From positions 2,166-66,165 of the forward strand of contig NW_005197576.1 of assembly GCF_000372725.1 (NCBI RefSeq): 64,000 nt of DNA. The letters run 5' to 3'. The position numbers and the translations under genes are program-made. Below, in pieces: positions 10,432 to 19,744 of the stretch (the stretch's first letter is position 1; every line of letters begins with the position of its first letter). The DNA is from Emiliania huxleyi CCMP1516 (taxonomy: Eukaryota > Haptophyta > Isochrysidales > Noelaerhabdaceae). Below the pieces are notes generated by a model, which was given only the letters and a program-made list of their open reading frames with translations, searched no databases and was not told where the DNA came from.

Positions 10432-11354
10432 AGTGTCTTCGCGCGCTGCCGGGAAGCGCTGTCCGGAGGAGTCGAAGCCTGGCAGATTTTTTTTGACTCT
10501 CGTACCCCTTGGGTGTCTTTCCCACCCTCTCGAGGTTCTCGAGGTAGATATCCTTTGGCCGCGTTGGGTAGCGAGGATTTCCCACCCCTCTCGTGTCTTT
10601 TTTCTTTCTGTCGTCCTGCGTTTCTCGCGTTTACTAGCTCCGAGTAGAGGGTGCGCTCCGCTGCTATACCCTGGATCCTAGGTAGGTGGATGGAGATAGA
10701 GACAGATGGCTGGGCAGCCTCACTCAAAGCGGTGTGTCCAAAGGTCCAAACGGCTACTCGCGCGCGTGACCGCTCGCTCGCGCAAGGGCAAGAGCAATAC
10801 CCGCCTACAAGGCTACAAGCCCCTGTCCAGCAGACTGGCACGAGAACAGAAGAAAAAAGAAGGAACCGTGTATCAACACTGGGAACGGGGCTGGTCGGAG
10901 CCGCCTTAGCGAGTAGGTAGGTAGGTAGAAAGGTGAAGAACAGCCAGGCTCGGACTGGACACCAACGCGGTATGGGTGGACGCTGGACAGATGATGACGA
11001 CACGCACGAGCGACACACAGACACAAACAGGCTCACAAGACACACAGCCAGCTGGCTCCCACACACCCTGAGTCGGCGTACACATAACTCAGGCCCACAT
11101 CCTCCCTGTCGCCCCCCCCAGCACTCCACGGTGCCAAGGGCACAAACAAGGGCACAACTCAAACAACAGACGACAGGGAAGTGACATGTGAGGCTAGAGC
11201 AGCTTGCTCCACCTCTAGCAATCTCACCGGCCTGCGAGGCACGGACGAGACCGTATGTGGGGTCTAGTGAGGTGTCTATGGACGCTCTCCTCATGGGCTA
11301 GCTTAGCGACTCCTGCGACAAGAAGAATTTTACCCCGCATTGGGAGAAAAGAAA
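10432..11354. other. Intergenic with low-complexity and a dispersed repeat
   Basis: Contains the 51-bp dispersed repeat at 10529-10579, short GTAG runs near 10915, and a pyrimidine-poor stretch. A long antisense frame through here has no protein character. Near its right end, an 8-bp inverted repeat (11334-11341 and 11354-11361) overlaps the next gene's start codon. Confidence 0.5.
10529..10579. repeat. 51-bp dispersed repeat, copy 1
   Basis: Same 51 bases occur at 22041-22091 in the same orientation with one mismatch (core TATCCTTTGGCCGCGTTGGG). Function unknown; both copies lie upstream of minus-strand gene starts. Confidence 0.9.
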
Positions 11355-12278
11355 ATGCGGGAAATAACGGCTTCGCTCCTGCTTCCCGCGAACGATAGGC
11401 CCGAGCCCCAGCCCGGAAGCCTCATGATGTCTCTGAAGCCCAGCGGGCTCAGCGACGCCCTGGCTGTCCTGCGCTCGTGGGACGGGCAGGCTGATGCCTC
11501 CGCCAGCAGCCGAGTCACGTCAACGCCGCCTCGCGCAGCGCTCGCGGCCGCCGCAGCGGTGAGGGAGGAGCGGCATGCCCGCTATCGCGATGAGATTCAG
11601 GTCGCCGAGGACCGCCGCGGAAGAGTGCAGGCTCCGCGGCCGCCAAAGGTGCGCGCGGACCGATCTGCCGGCGGCGGGAAACCAGCACAGGAGGCGCGGC
11701 CGCTGCCACCGCCAAAGAAGCCTTCGGTGCCACCGCCGGTCGAGTCGATGCTTCCGCAGCCGCCGTCACCGCCACTGGCCAACGGGCGCCCCGGCGGGCG
11801 CAAGCTGCGACGGCTGTCCGCGGTGCCCAACTATTCGGACGAGTGGTCGCCGAGCTCAGAGGAGGTGCAGGAGACGCAGCCGCCGCCGCTGCCGAAGCGG
11901 CCACTGCCGCCACAGCAGCCCATCGATTCGACGCCGGCGCTGCCTTCGCAGCCGCCGTCTGATTCGACGAAGCCGCCGCCGCCGCCGCCGCCAGCAGATT
12001 CGACGCCTGCGCCGCTGTCGCAGCCGCCAGCAGATTCGATGCTTGCGCCGCTCCCGCAACCGCCATCACCGCCGCTGGCCAACGGCCGGTCCACCGGCGC
12101 GCGCAAGCTGCGACGGCTCTCCGCGGTGCCCAACTACTCGGACGACTGGCGCGACCTCGCGCTCCCCGGCGACGAGGAGCTGGGAGAGCGGGCCACGTCG
12201 CGTGAGGCGCCGCCAAAGCAGAGCCGCCGCCGCACGAAGCAAGCGCCCACCCCTTTGACCGTCGATCGCGTGTCCTAG
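11355..12278 (+). CDS. Proline-rich protein with a duplicated 33-residue module
   Basis: Intronless, 307 residues from the ATG at 11355. After an Ala/Arg-rich N-terminus, the protein alternates proline tracts ([17 protein letters not shown]) with a module that occurs twice: a PPSPPLANGR segment, then KLRRLSAVPNYSD followed by DW or EW (encoded at about 11756-11845 and 12055-12150). The spacing of proline-rich strings resembles ligands of SH3, WW or EVH1 domains, which is an inference. The repeated basic/aromatic module could be a short linear binding motif. No known domain, signal peptide or membrane segment is seen. Confidence 0.6.
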   Translation: MREITASLLLPANDRPEPQPGSLMMSLKPSGLSDALAVLRSWDGQADASASSRVTSTPPRAALAAAAAVREERHARYRDEIQVAEDRRGRVQAPRPPKVRADRSAGGGKPAQEARPLPPPKKPSVPPPVESMLPQPPSPPLANGRPGGRKLRRLSAVPNYSDEWSPSSEEVQETQPPPLPKRPLPPQQPIDSTPALPSQPPSDSTKPPPPPPPADSTPAPLSQPPADSMLAPLPQPPSPPLANGRSTGARKLRRLSAVPNYSDDWRDLALPGDEELGERATSREAPPKQSRRRTKQAPTPLTVDRVS

Positions 12279-12489
12279 ACGGAAGGCGCCACGCACAGAG
12301 GGTCGCTTTCGAGCACACAGTGTCGGGGCTGGACTCTCCAGCAGAGGCCACCGCTCGACCATCTCGCAACCGCCCGGACTGACTAGGCCCAAGTCGCAAT
12401 ATGTCCTGTCTGTGAGCTCTCAGGTGTAGTCTGTAGAGAGACTAGTACTGTGGCGTCCTAGGTAGGCGCTGCATCTTGTACTCTCTGTA

Positions 12490-12537
12490 AGGTAAGGTAC
12501 GGTAAGGCACGGTAAGGTAAGGTAAGGTAAGGTAAAC
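12490..12537. repeat. GGTAA short tandem array
   Basis: Repeats of GGTAA with GGTAC/GGCAC variants at the start, then four clean units. Confidence 0.9.
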
Positions 12538-12596
12538 TTCTCCACACAGCACGCGCGCGCAACTGAGAGAAGGGCAGCGGTGAGGGGGCGCGAGCT

Positions 12597-12882
12597 TCAT
12601 GTATCATGACGGCAAATCTCGATGCGAAGTGGAAGCTGAATTAGAAACAAGAAACCGATTTTCCGCCCCTTCGTCGATCTACGTACTCTATCGAGGCCTT
12701 GGCGTCTACGCCCTTCGCGTGCGCTTCCTGTCTGCCGACGAGAGGGGCACGGGCAGAGGAGTGCTCCGTGGCCTGGAAGAGGAACCAGAGCCATAGACTC
12801 TAGAGCGAACGTCTACTTTAGAGGAAGGAACCAGAGGACTCTTGGAACGACACGTTCAGTCAGCGCAAGGCCAAAGCCCAAA
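12597..12882 (-). repeat. Degenerate inverted copy of the PsbM upstream region
   Basis: Read on the minus strand, this block has the same landmarks in the same order as 18483-18625: GGCCTTGCGCTGA, CTGAACGTGTCGTTCCAAGAGT, GAGTCTATGGCTCTG, then AATTCAGCTTCC, CTTCGCATCGAGAT and GCCGTCATGA. The block is about twice as long here, with extra sequence in the middle. No PsbM coding sequence follows, so it appears to be a detached promoter/5' UTR duplicate. Confidence 0.7.
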
Positions 12883-13000
12883 GGGAACCGGAGCACGAGG
12901 TGAGTAGATAGGATTTGTCCGAATCGCGACAGGTCTACAGCCCCTCTGGCCGTGTCGCGATTCGCGTGTCCCCGGCCGCGATTCGCTCCTATGCACCTGC

Positions 13001-13081
13001 AAAGAAAGAAAGAAAACACCGGGCCAAGGGAGGGATGGGAGGACGGCACGCCGCCACCACACAGGGATTTTAGGGGAGAAG
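13001..13081 (+). repeat. Dispersed AAAGAAAG-linked repeat, copy 1
   Basis: AAAGAAAGAAAGAAAAC followed by CAAGGGAGGGATGGGAGGACGGCAC and CACACAGGGATTTTAGGGGAGAA. Related copies are at 42095-42181 and, shorter, 46097-46158. Confidence 0.85.
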
Positions 13082-13159
13082 TGTGGTATAAATAAATAAA
13101 TAGAGCAGACAACCCCTGGTGGGATTAGGGCAGCAACCCGACGGGCAGACCCCGCCCCG

Positions 13160-13167
13160 CTCGGAGG
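13160..13167. repeat. Left 8-bp target-site duplication of hAT element
   Basis: CTCGGAGG immediately precedes the left terminal inverted repeat and is repeated exactly at 14999-15006. Confidence 0.9.
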
Positions 13168-13950
13168 CAGGGCTGGTGGATTAACGTTAACACGGTGTTG
13201 ACACGTTAACGGTTAACACCACAGCCAAAGAGGTGTTAAAACGTGTTAACACCGCCCCTCGGGAGGTGTTGACCCGCCGTCTAGCATATTCACTTCACAC
13301 CCGCAGCTGCGATTGCGAACATGTACAGGCCGGCCGCCTCCGGGTCCGCCACTCGCACGGTGGGCTCGCGTCCGGGAGAGCATCCGAGACCCGCGGTTGT
13401 CCGCTCGCTGGGCGCGACCTACATGGAAATCCACTGCACACAGATCTGTGCTTTTGGCGCCTATTGCTCGCTCTCTGTGCAATCGCAACGCCAGAGGCCG
13501 TGCTTGGAGAGTGTGTCGCGGTGCTGCTACGTCAGTGGATTGAGCCGCGACGCAGGCTCCATCGGTGAGCTGCGGCGGCGCACCGGCCGCTCCATGCATG
13601 CTCTCCGGCGAGCCGTCGCAAACGCGTCTTCCGTCCGCCCGTTTCATCGAGTTTGCCCGAGTGGTAAAATGCAATCGAATCTGCCCGAGTGGTCAAGTAA
13701 AACTTTGCCTTTCGTAAAAGTTGCCCGAGTGGTCTGTGGGAAAAAAACGAAAATCGAGACGGACTTCTTGAACGGCCGGGCAACATGTCTTCCTTACTAT
13801 TATTAATTGATGCTTTTTGCACGGCTGAGCCCCCCCCCCCCCCCCCTCCCCCGCGCCCACTCCCTGCCCTCTCCCGCCATGCACTCCGTCAGAGCCCCCT
13901 CCCCTCCTGCACAACAGGAATTTTGACAATTAACAAGGGAAACACAACTC

Positions 13951-14185
13951 GAATGATGGGGTTGCCCATCCCGGAGTGGTTCGATTCCACACAAATCCGA
14001 GACGGTGATGGATGCGTCGTGGATGGTCTCAGGCCCAGTGAGGTAGTGCATCTGGCCACTCCGGATCCTGCTGAACAAGTTCCTCTTGTAGCTCGATCGG
14101 TCACACCGCCATCGCCGTCGGGGAGAGGGGGGACGACACTGCTTCGGCAGCGTGCACCTCGATCCTGTACCGTGTTTGTTATGAC
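13951..14185 (+). repeat. 235-bp dispersed repeat, copy A (inside the hAT element)
   Basis: Nearly the same 235 bases recur at 60861-61095 in the same orientation. A second matching piece (ATCCAGTGCTCAAGTGCTCAAC) follows directly in copy B but 73 bp later here (14259-14280), so copy A holds a 73-bp insertion or copy B a deletion. It includes GGTTCGATTCC, a match to the RNA polymerase III B-box, which hints at a tRNA-related SINE. No A-box at normal distance was found. Confidence 0.85.
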
Positions 14186-14301
14186 CCCCCCCCGATGAAC
14201 ACACCAGTGAGGGAGGGCGAGACGATCGAGGGGTCCCGTACCACGCGGAATCGGCCCTATCCAGTGCTCAAGTGCTCAACATGTACATGTCCCGTTCATT
14301 A

Positions 14302-14781
14302 TTATCCCTCGTGCTCGACGCCCTCCTCAAAGTCGGCAATCGCTGCATCCACATCCTCCTCTTCCGCCTTTCGGTACTTCTTGAGCGCATTCTTCAGCGG
14401 CGTCTTGCCACAGTTCTCGTACAGCTCCTCGAGCTCCACCCAGCGCGTGTCGATGAATCCAGCGTCATTGCTGTCCTCTTTGAAGGTGCCTCGCGTGAGG
14501 TAGCACACGGCCTTGTCGGCAGCAGCCAGCCTGTTGCGCCGCTTCTTTGCGATGAGTTGCTCGGGCTCGCAGAAGCGCATGCCGAGCACCGCATCAATCT
14601 TGAAGCAGAATGTCGGCACGACCGCATCGTCCGCACCGCCACCTGCCAGCCGCGCCTGCCGCTGCGCCGCAGCCGCTTTCTGGCACTTGTAGCGGCAGCA
14701 CATGGTGCGGTGCGCGTACTTGAGCAGACGGTGCGCGCTGCAGTTGGCGCAGTGGCCCTGGGAGTAGGGCGCGCGCGGCAT
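14302..14781 (-). CDS. Cys-rich 159-residue protein inside the hAT element
   Basis: ATG at 14781 and stop at 14302, wholly within the transposon. The N-terminus has a tight Cys/His cluster (HCANCSAH ... HRTMCCRYKC) that could bind zinc, followed by a charged helical C-terminus ending in an acidic tail (EEEDVDAAIADFEE). It does not look like a hAT transposase. It may be a captured host exon or a short accessory protein; the frame's good codon character suggests it was coding at least until recently. Confidence 0.45.
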   Translation of the reverse strand: MPRAPYSQGHCANCSAHRLLKYAHRTMCCRYKCQKAAAAQRQARLAGGGADDAVVPTFCFKIDAVLGMRFCEPEQLIAKKRRNRLAAADKAVCYLTRGTFKEDSNDAGFIDTRWVELEELYENCGKTPLKNALKKYRKAEEEDVDAAIADFEEGVEHEG

Positions 14782-14998
14782 TGACGCGGACCGAGGTATT
14801 TCTCGGGTATACCCGGTTTTTTGCAGGTATACCCGGGTTTTACCCGGAGCGTGTGTCAACACCGTGTTAACGGCTGTGTTAACGCTTGTTTTGGGACTGC
14901 CGTTCAACTGTGTTAACACCGACCTCTGCGCCAAGTGTTGGCACGATCTGTAGTCAGAGCTGCCCCTGAGGTGTGTTAATGTTAATCCACCAGCCCTG

Positions 14999-15006
14999 CT
15001 CGGAGG
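14999..15006. repeat. Right 8-bp target-site duplication of hAT element
   Basis: CTCGGAGG, identical to 13160-13167. Confidence 0.9.
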
Positions 15007-15074
15007 GCGTGCACCACACAGCACACAGACTTATCTAGGCACTGCACGGCTCCTCGGGATTTCTGGGGAGGTGC

Positions 15075-15730
<656 letters not shown>

Positions 15731-17131
15731 TCACGAGCTCGCTTGCGAGCAAGGGCTACCGCCGACGCTCGCGGATCCGAGCTCCGAGTCGGCGTGGCTC
15801 GCGCATCCGGTTGGCGTGCCGCCCTCGCTCCCGCCCCCCACGCTGGCCCGGGGGCTGGCGTGTTGGAGCTGTTCGAAGGCGCCCGTCGTGTCAGGGGCGA
15901 TGCCTTGTAGCCGGCGGTCGCGTTGCTCAGCTCGCTCTCGCTGGCCGCGCTCGTGGTGGGTGGGCTGCACGTCCGCGTACTTCTCGTCACGGGGCGGGCT
16001 GGTCCTCCGCTCGCACTGGAAGATGTGCTGCTGCGCTCGGTTGCCGAACAGCATGCGGCAGTGTGGGCAGCGGTGGAGGCCCTCCTCCGCTATCATGGCC
16101 TGCAGCCCCGGAGCCATCGCCATGCCATGAGCCGGCCCGTTCAGGTGTTGCGCCAGCGCCTTACGCCACATATAGTCTGTCTGCCGCTCGGGCGTGATCA
16201 TCTCGTCGCAGGCAGGGCACTTCCTCGGCGAGACTTGTGGTGCGCCCCTCGCCGCGACGCCGGCCGTCGGAGGGGCCAACTTGCTCCGCGGCGCCTTGCG
16301 TTTGGGCGCTGCGGGCAGCGGCGACTCTGCCCGCGTCGGCCGGGGCGCCAACTCCTGTAACCTCGGCGATGTGCGTCGTACCACTCCCCGTCCCGGCTCG
16401 GGGGCTCCGCCCCCCCCGCCAGGCGGCGATGGCGGTAGCGATAGCGACGGTGGGTCCGGCGCACCCGAGGTGTGGTGATGCCATCGTCGCTTTAGCGCTA
16501 TGGCGGCTGCGGCTATCGCCACCACCGCCCCGGCCGCAGCCCAAGTCCAGGCGCGGTGGGCGTGGCACGCACCAATGGCAGCGGCGAGGGCGGAGACCGC
16601 GAGGCAGGCGGCGACGAGTCCGGCGGCGGCGAACGCGCTTATGGCCTCTCCCCTCGCCGGGCTCGCGTTCGCAACGAGGGGGGTTCTCACGCCTGACTCC
16701 ACGTCGCCGGTGTCTTCTCCGTGCGGGGCTGGCGGCGACGGCGGTGGCGGAGGCGGCGGCGGCGGCATGGACAACGCCCACCCTCGCTCGGGCATCTCCT
16801 GCCTGGGCGGCGGCGGCAGCGGCATCCACGTCCGCGGCGGCGGCGGTGGCTCCCACCCCGGGGGCGGCGAGAAGGCTGGCATCGGTGGCGGCAGTGGTCG
16901 GGGCGGCGGCGGCAGTTGCACCGACGGCTGCGCTGGGGGCGGCGGCGGCGGGAGCGCGTTTAGGAACGCGCCAGCAACGGCCGTGGTTGGCGGCGGCGGC
17001 GGTCGCGCCGTGGGCTGTGCCGGGGGTGGCGGTGGCGTGAGCGCGCTGAGGAACGCGCCGGCTTCCGCAGCGGCGGTGCGCTGCCTGCGCCGGGGTGCGT
17101 GCTGCACGCGCCCGCCGCCCTCGTCGTACAT
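15731..17131 (-). CDS. Proline-rich membrane protein with two zinc-finger-like motifs
   Basis: The frame is open from 17263 to 15731; its first ATG is at 17131, and the real N-terminus may lie in an upstream exon because the frame before 17131 still looks coding (SFDAFLSSGESSDD). The order is long proline tracts, a two-segment hydrophobic region (about 16640-16490, ending KRRWHHH), a basic linker, and two C-terminal zinc-finger-like motifs: CPACDEMI followed by a late HLNGPAH, and CPHCRMLF followed by HIFQC. Two-finger arrangements of this kind resemble the N-termini of some non-LTR retrotransposon proteins, but no polymerase follows. It may be a domesticated fragment fused to a proline-rich membrane protein; function unknown. 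Confidence 0.5.
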   Translation of the reverse strand: MYDEGGGRVQHAPRRRQRTAAAEAGAFLSALTPPPPPAQPTARPPPPPTTAVAGAFLNALPPPPPPAQPSVQLPPPPRPLPPPMPAFSPPPGWEPPPPPRTWMPLPPPPRQEMPERGWALSMPPPPPPPPPSPPAPHGEDTGDVESGVRTPLVANASPARGEAISAFAAAGLVAACLAVSALAAAIGACHAHRAWTWAAAGAVVAIAAAAIALKRRWHHHTSGAPDPPSLSLPPSPPGGGGGAPEPGRGVVRRTSPRLQELAPRPTRAESPLPAAPKRKAPRSKLAPPTAGVAARGAPQVSPRKCPACDEMITPERQTDYMWRKALAQHLNGPAHGMAMAPGLQAMIAEEGLHRCPHCRMLFGNRAQQHIFQCERRTSPPRDEKYADVQPTHHERGQRERAEQRDRRLQGIAPDTTGAFEQLQHASPRASVGGGSEGGTPTGCASHADSELGSASVGGSPCSQASS

Positions 17132-17268
17132 CACGTCGCAGTCGTCGCTGCTCTCGCCGGAGCTCAGGAACGCGTCGAAGGAGGCGAACGGCGTGGCGTC
17201 GTGCCGTCCTTCGGGCGGCTCAGAAGTTTTTTTCAACTTCTTTTCCAGCCTGACACTGTCCACTGTCC

Positions 17269-17979
17269 ATGCTGAGCTCTCCCAACAAGCTTCTTTGCTT
17301 GCTGCTCAGCCTCCTCTGCTGCCCAGCCAGCGGCCTCCTCGTCGCCCCCGCTCGGCCCGGGCTGCGTGCGACGCGGTGCGGCGTGGCCAGGCTGCAGGGC
17401 GAGACGGATATCGCTAAGGATGACCGGGCGCGCTCTGCCTTCCCGAGCTCATAGCCGCCGCAGCCCGCCGCATCCTGGTCCGACCGAACCGGGCCTGCGC
17501 AGGTGCTGGTGACCATCGAGTCGCTCTCAAGCGACTATCGGCTGCAGATGGAGGCTGCGCTCGAGGAGCGCAACAAGGAGCGGATTCTGACCGGGCAGCC
17601 GCGGTATGAGGATATCGAGGATATGGTGACCAAGTACCAGGAGTTCGAGGGCGAGAAGCTGGGCATGTCGCGCGCCGAGGCGGAGGATGCGGTGCAGCGG
17701 CCCTACCTGGCCTCGGGGATATGGCCGGCGGCGGGATCGGGCGGCGCGCGAGCCTGCTTGCTTGGTCCGCAGGTGCTCAGCTACCTGCAGAAGAAGGCGC
17801 TCATGGATGAGGGCGCCTACAGCGGCGACCCGCAAGAGGCGCCCTCTGCCGGCAAGCGCAGAGCGGATTCCCTTCGTAACTGTCTGCCGCCTCGGCCGCA
17901 GGTGATCACTTTCGTGCTGCTTGGTGCGCTGGTCGTCGGCGTCGGCTATAACCTCATAGTGAACGGCATACCGCAGTGA
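17269..17979 (+). CDS. Small plastid-type membrane protein, spliced
   Basis: Exon 1 (from ATG 17269) encodes a hydrophobic leader (LLCLLLSLLCCPASGLL) followed by a basic, Ala/Arg-rich stretch, as in bipartite plastid targeting. After a CGCAG acceptor at 17505 comes VLVTIESLSSDYRLQ ... MVTKYQEFEGEKLGMSRAEA. A second intron ends at 17772, giving VLSYLQKKALMDEGAYSGDP. A third ends at about 17902, giving a C-terminal membrane segment, VITFVLLGALVVGVGYNLIV. The mature protein would be about 100 residues, with a helical stromal domain and one membrane anchor. I do not recognise the family. The start codon overlaps a minus-strand ATG (CATG at 17268-17271). Confidence 0.65.
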
Positions 17980-18482
17980 AGTAGTTGGTGGCGTGCGATT
18001 AAAGGTAAAGCGAGACTCGGCTCCTGGCCGCCCTCATCAGCAGAGCCGCGCCTGCAGTTAAATGTGAATGTCCTACTGGACCAGTTGAGGCTACAGTACG
18101 AGAGTTGAGAGAGGCTGTCAATTGTCGCATGTGCGCATGTGTGTGCGCCGCGCGCGGGACCGTACATGTTGCGTATACTGTAGAGCCGTATTCGGGCGAT
18201 GTAAATAAATAAATAAAACGGTCAAACTCTGGTTCCTCTTGTCCCGCCCGGCCACGCACGCAAGAGAAGAGAACGCACGCCAGTCGCCACACGCCCGCGC
18301 GCTCTGGCCCCCCTCTCGGCAGAGAGAAGCGCACGCGATCGCGAAGGGCGTAGTGTAGAACGTGAACGCGGATCGGCGCGTCATTTTCAAGACCCTCTTC
18401 ATGCTTGCAAGCCGCGAGGTGCAGCTTCGGAATCGCGTACCGGAGCGCGGAGGCAGGGAGTGCACCGGGGAAGACAGGTTAT
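17980..18482. other. Intergenic
   Basis: 3' region of the preceding gene and upstream DNA of the PsbM-like gene; a short TAAA run lies near 18203-18218. No gene seen. Confidence 0.5.
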
Positions 18483-18618
18483 TGGCCTTGCGCTGAGACT
18501 GAACGTGTCGTTCCAAGAGTACTGAACGTGTCGTTCCAAGAGTCTACGGCTCTGTTACTTTGCGCCACTATTTATTTTTTTCCTAATTCAGCTTCCTTCG
18601 CATCGAGATTTTGCCGTC
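18483..18618 (+). promoter_or_regulatory. Upstream region of PsbM-like gene with 23-bp tandem duplication
   Basis: The segment CTGAACGTGTCGTTCCAAGAGT occurs twice in tandem (about 18500-18543), followed by an AT-rich patch (TATTTATTTTTTTC) about 40 bp before the start codon. The whole block is present in inverted, expanded form at 12597-12882, suggesting a movable or duplicated promoter. Regulation itself is not shown. Confidence 0.45.
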
Positions 18619-18966
18619 ATGAAGCTCGCCCTCACCGCTGCCCTTCTCTCAGTTGCGGAGGCTCTGGTCTCCTCGCCCGCGCTGCGCCCGGCGCAGAGCA
18701 AGCTCGCTGCCTCCAAGCTCGCGCCGACCATGTCTATGGAGACGACCGCGCTCGCCTCCATCTCTGAGTCGCTCGCCGGCGTCGTTGCGGTCGACGGCGG
18801 CACCATTGGCCTGGACGTGTCGTTCGGCGCCTTCCTGGCGACCATCCTGGGCCTCTTCATCCCGGTGGTCTTCCTCGTCACCCTGTACATCCAGTCCGAG
18901 GCGCAGGGCACCGCGACCACTTTCCGCGACCCCGACTCGCGCGGCGGCAAGCGCTTTGATGCTTGA
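18619..18966 (+). CDS. psbM: Nucleus-encoded PsbM-like photosystem II subunit precursor
   Basis: 115 residues. The N-terminus (MKLALTAALLSVAEALVSSP) reads as a signal peptide followed by a transit-like Ser/Ala/Lys stretch, as expected for import into a plastid with four membranes. The C-terminal part has one membrane span, FGAFLATILGLFIPVVFLV, followed by TLYIQSEAQG; this matches the pattern of PsbM (short N-terminus, one span with a central Pro, YVK/YIQ, SQ). PsbM sits at the photosystem II dimer interface. The C-terminal tail is longer than in cyanobacterial PsbM. Another single-span thylakoid subunit remains possible. Intronless. Confidence 0.65.
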   Translation: MKLALTAALLSVAEALVSSPALRPAQSKLAASKLAPTMSMETTALASISESLAGVVAVDGGTIGLDVSFGAFLATILGLFIPVVFLVTLYIQSEAQGTATTFRDPDSRGGKRFDA

Positions 18967-19744
18967 GTGTCACGGGCGCGGGGTAGGAGGTGTTGCGTGG
19001 CGCGCCGGCGGCGGGGGGCGTGGGGGGGGGGCGACCGGAAAGCACAGTTCCGGCGCCCCGCCCCCTGAGAGCGGCGAACTGCAGGCGCAGCAGGGCACCG
19101 GCGCGGGCGGGCGCGCGCGGGGCGTGCACGTGCACTGCTGTTGAGGGCTAGAGCGGGCGTTCGCCTGGCCTTCCTCAGCAGTGCCACCACGACCCGCGTT
19201 CGTCTGCGGCTTCTACGCTTGTGGTGGGTGGGTTGGGAGGGGTCTCTTTCGCGCCGCGCGCCGGCGCGTGGAGAAGCCCCCCCCAGGCGCCTGCGTCATG
19301 CTGTCGAATTCTGCCCTGCTGCGCGGTCTGTCTCTCGGCGTTCTTGATATGTGATTTTGACCAGAACAAACACGGGGCCGGCCCCAGCAGCAGCGCTGCC
19401 CGGCGGGCAGCAGTGCGGGCTGCGCACTGCGCACAGGCACACGGCACAGGTCGCAGCGCGGGTGCAGGAGACGGCCACGCGACGTTTTCCACGGGCCACA
19501 CGGCCCGGGGCGCCTGGGTGGGCCTGGCCGGGCCGACGTGCGACGTGGCACAACCGGGCTTTCCGGGGTCGCGGGGCGGGGGGATGGATAATGCTAATGG
19601 CGCACGCTCTCTCTCGTGGACGACTCACCGGACGGAAACGCGAACCACAACCGCCAGGGTGCAGGGAGAACACGAGAACACCTGGGGCTCAGCTGCACGC
19701 AGCCGCTCTACACACAGCCCACACGCCACTGCGCGAGAGCAGCC
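18967..19744. other. Intergenic, GC-rich
   Basis: G-rich and mixed sequence downstream of the PsbM-like gene and beyond the stop of the convergent SET/MYND gene. Overlapping open frames on both strands are explained by GC content; none looks like protein. Confidence 0.5.

Larger units (their letters stand above)
12279..13159. other. Intergenic with GGTAA array and inverted copy of a promoter region
   Basis: Carries an imperfect GGTAA array (about 12490-12537). It also holds a segment (about 12597-12882) matching, in reverse orientation, the DNA just upstream of and including the start of the PsbM-like gene (18483-18625), and one copy of a dispersed AAAGAAAG repeat at 13001-13081. No gene is supported. 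Confidence 0.6.
13168..14998. mobile_element. Non-autonomous hAT-type DNA transposon, 1831 bp
   Basis: The left end starts CAGGGCTGGTGGATTAAC, and the right end is its inverted copy: about 27 bp of terminal inverted repeat with one mismatch. Both ends are flanked by the same 8-bp sequence CTCGGAGG. CAGGG termini and 8-bp duplications are the hallmarks of the hAT superfamily. Next to each terminus are several GTGTTAAC-like subterminal repeats (13185-13262 and 14866-14980), as transposase-binding sites usually are. No transposase (no DDE or BED region) is visible, so it would depend on an enzyme encoded elsewhere. The interior carries a 159-residue Cys-rich frame and a 235-bp dispersed repeat. 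Confidence 0.9.

Noticed and set aside
10023..11294. 423-residue minus-strand frame upstream of the methyltransferase
   Set aside because: It runs antisense-free but overlaps the methyltransferase N-terminus in another frame and has no domain or stable amino-acid pattern.
13956..14000. Possible tRNA gene from the GGTTCGATTCC motif
   Set aside because: No acceptor, D or anticodon arm can be folded around it; the same motif is part of a 235-bp repeat.
13168..14998. Transposase inside the hAT element
   Set aside because: None of the frames has a DDE, BED finger or hAT dimerisation motif; the Cys-rich frame is not a transposase.
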